Assembly (NCBI GenBank): GCA_029891345.1 | Contig: CM057009.1 | Span: forward strand, 287,566,966 to 287,630,965 | Direction of reading: 5' to 3' | Origin: Dryococelus australis | Taxonomy: Eukaryota; Arthropoda; Insecta; Phasmatodea; Phasmatidae | DNA length: 64,000 bases | Part shown: positions 62,161 to 64,000 of the stretch, in pieces | How the letters are laid out: the number at the start of each line of letters is the position of its first letter | Numbering within the stretch: the first letter of the stretch is position 1 | Made by a program: the position numbers and the translations under genes | The notes under the pieces: model-generated | The model's input: only the letters and a program-made list of their open reading frames with translations | Told to the model about the DNA's origin: nothing | The model's database searches: none

Positions 62161-64000
62161 TGGGGATATATTATAACTTGGTAAAATAGTAATATTAATT
62201 AACCACATGGCACAGGCGGCACAGCCGTAAGCCAATGGAGCTATATAGAGTGGCACGCAACCTAGTAATACCCTTGGGATCTTATAGTTAGTTCTGGAGA
62301 AAGAAAGGAAAACTTAATTTTTACTGTTGACATATACTGCACAGGTACGTAATGCAAGAAACTATAGGGCCTACGAAGTTAGTGCACAAATGTCATCAGG
62401 GCTTAAGTCACAGGCGATTCAAGTCGACTAGGCAGTAAATTAAGGTAAACGATGCACATATAAAGCTCTGCTAATAAATATTCACATGTGCTACAATATG
62501 TATTTTCTATAAAGATAAATTGATATATAAAAATAGATACTGGTTTGGTAGCACAGCACAGTTTTTCAGGCGGGGCACACACAAAGCTATTAACATGACA
62601 GTAATTTAAGCAACACAGCACTACCTAGGTACCAGCATTAAAAGCGCTGTGGGTAAAGTTGCAACTATAGACAGGGTAAGGCAGAATGGAAACTTCAGAG
62701 TGCAGCAGCTGATGCACATATACTACTGCAGTATAGTTAATGTGCACTAGAATGCGTTCGACACCACTCCACAAGCCGTGCGGCATGGTTTGTCATAAAC
62801 TAAGTTTCGGGGCCTCAATACTGAACTTACTTTCTGTTTTAATGAATGTTACTTTATGATAAGCTTCGCACATGTACATATCAAGATTGTTCAATTGTCT
62901 GTCATTAAGAATAATTGTTTATTTTAATAAATATAATTGTATAGTAGGTATAACAACACATTTTAGGATGCAGAGTCACAACAATTTAAGTATAATTATG
63001 GTACTACCAATTAAATGTAGGATGAATGCTATCATAATTCTATAAATCTCTAAGACTTATACATATCACTGCACTATTGAAGAATGTTGTGTTCCTTAAC
63101 ATCGCTGTACCTTCATTTCCAACATCACGTGTTCGATGCCAGGTTTTTAATTAAAACTTCAATTTTAAAGGGGGTTATACTTTAATAACAGAGTCAAACA
63201 CACCCTTCCCGATTATGATGAACCAACATGAAACAATAGCGGCCATCAGCTAGTTTAAGTGCCGGCACAATCAACATTAGATTTAGTCAATTTTTACGAA
63301 ATACCGCTGTCTTACTTCAGTTGTATATCAGAAAAAAAGTATTATTGTAATCAATTGATACATATGACTATGTCCTGTCATAAGCAACAACCTTTACTTC
63401 TGGTTGTAGTAGTCCATGTAATTTAGTAATATATCACAGGAGGTGTATATGTACAGAGCTATATAAGGCTGCAGCAACTATATTGTAGTAGGGGTAGACA
63501 CAGTGTTATAATAAGTGCAAAATTAATGTACTCTGTGATCCAGAATTACAAACTACGATCTGTATATGTTCATAAGAAATTTAAATCAAACATATTTTTC
63601 ATGTATATAATTAATGAATATGTCTTAAGGCATTACTTTGTATCTAAGATGATTCATATTCCAAGTAAATATGCATAATAACATAGAATGGTCAAGTATC
63701 CAGAAAAAGAAACAGTCTTCGGACTAACATGTTTTAATATCACTAGTTCAATTGTAATGTATAAAATATCTCATAAAGTGAGATATGGAGGAACTTGCGT
63801 ATCTAAATTCATACAATTTTTCTGCCATATTATTTTGTATGGAATACTTACAGACAAAAACAAACAATTTGCATTGCTGTTCTTAAGGCTGCCACCTCTG
63901 TAACGCAAGCCGACCCTTCGTGCCTAACATAGCCTTAGGGAGTCTAGATATAATTGGTGGTGGGAGGAGGGAAATACTCTTCAGTAGATAATACTTCCAT
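62161..64000. other. No gene recognised
   Basis: AT-rich DNA. The open frames at 62403-62621 and 63688-63903 show no motif. A patch at about 63190-63290 is slightly GC-richer, without coding signal. Confidence 0.5.

Overview
The window is AT-rich, intron- and transposon-dominated animal DNA, most likely from an arthropod. The evidence is one clear host coding exon (the first coding exon of the small GTPase Rap1, with the G-Q-Q-C form seen in insect Rap1), canonical GT-AG splice sites, long (TA)n tracts, and relics of BEL/Pao and Ty3/Gypsy retroelements, Tc1-type and related DDE transposons, a hAT-type MITE, a LINE tail and tRNA-derived SINEs. I cannot name the species or order. No bacterial-type operons, CRISPR arrays or intact RNA genes were seen.

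Layout. 0-7 kb: a hAT-like zinc-finger fragment, two diverged copies of an interspersed repeat (one split by a 679-bp hAT-type MITE) and intron sequence. 7.13-7.34 kb, minus strand: the Rap1 exon; later Rap1 exons were not found and probably lie beyond the left edge. 7.3-23.3 kb: probably Rap1 upstream or intron DNA, holding a segment flanked by 63-bp direct repeats, a 1.8-kb terminal-inverted-repeat element, a long (TA)n tract, a weak TATA-promoter candidate and another interspersed repeat. 23.36-28.92 kb, minus: a broken BEL/Pao element with LTRs of about 190 bp. 29.9-31.9 kb, plus: two different decayed DDE transposases side by side. 32.2-34.1 kb, minus: the 5' part of a Ty3/Gypsy fossil with a tandem repeat in its leader. 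35-41 kb: a SINE, a 128-bp-unit tandem/inverted repeat cluster, a second copy of the interior of the 12.7-kb TIR element, and a candidate TATA-less promoter plus 5' exon on the minus strand that could belong to Rap1. 44.4-45.1 kb, minus: a decayed Myb/SANT-like DNA-binding gene. 46.9-62.2 kb: a graveyard of related Ty3/Gypsy fossils (two pol fragments, three related LTRs and an env-like region), a LINE tail and three local tandem arrays. 62.2-64 kb: nothing recognised.

Only Rap1 can be called a likely functional host gene. Everything else with coding resemblance is a relic. I did not find a convincing new biological system. The most unusual items are the repeat architectures at 36.7-37.2 kb and 57.1-58.8 kb, the LTR-plus-env derivative lacking gag-pol at 59.1-62.2 kb, and the candidate distant Rap1 promoter at 41 kb. 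All homology calls are from memory of families and reading by eye; no searches were run.
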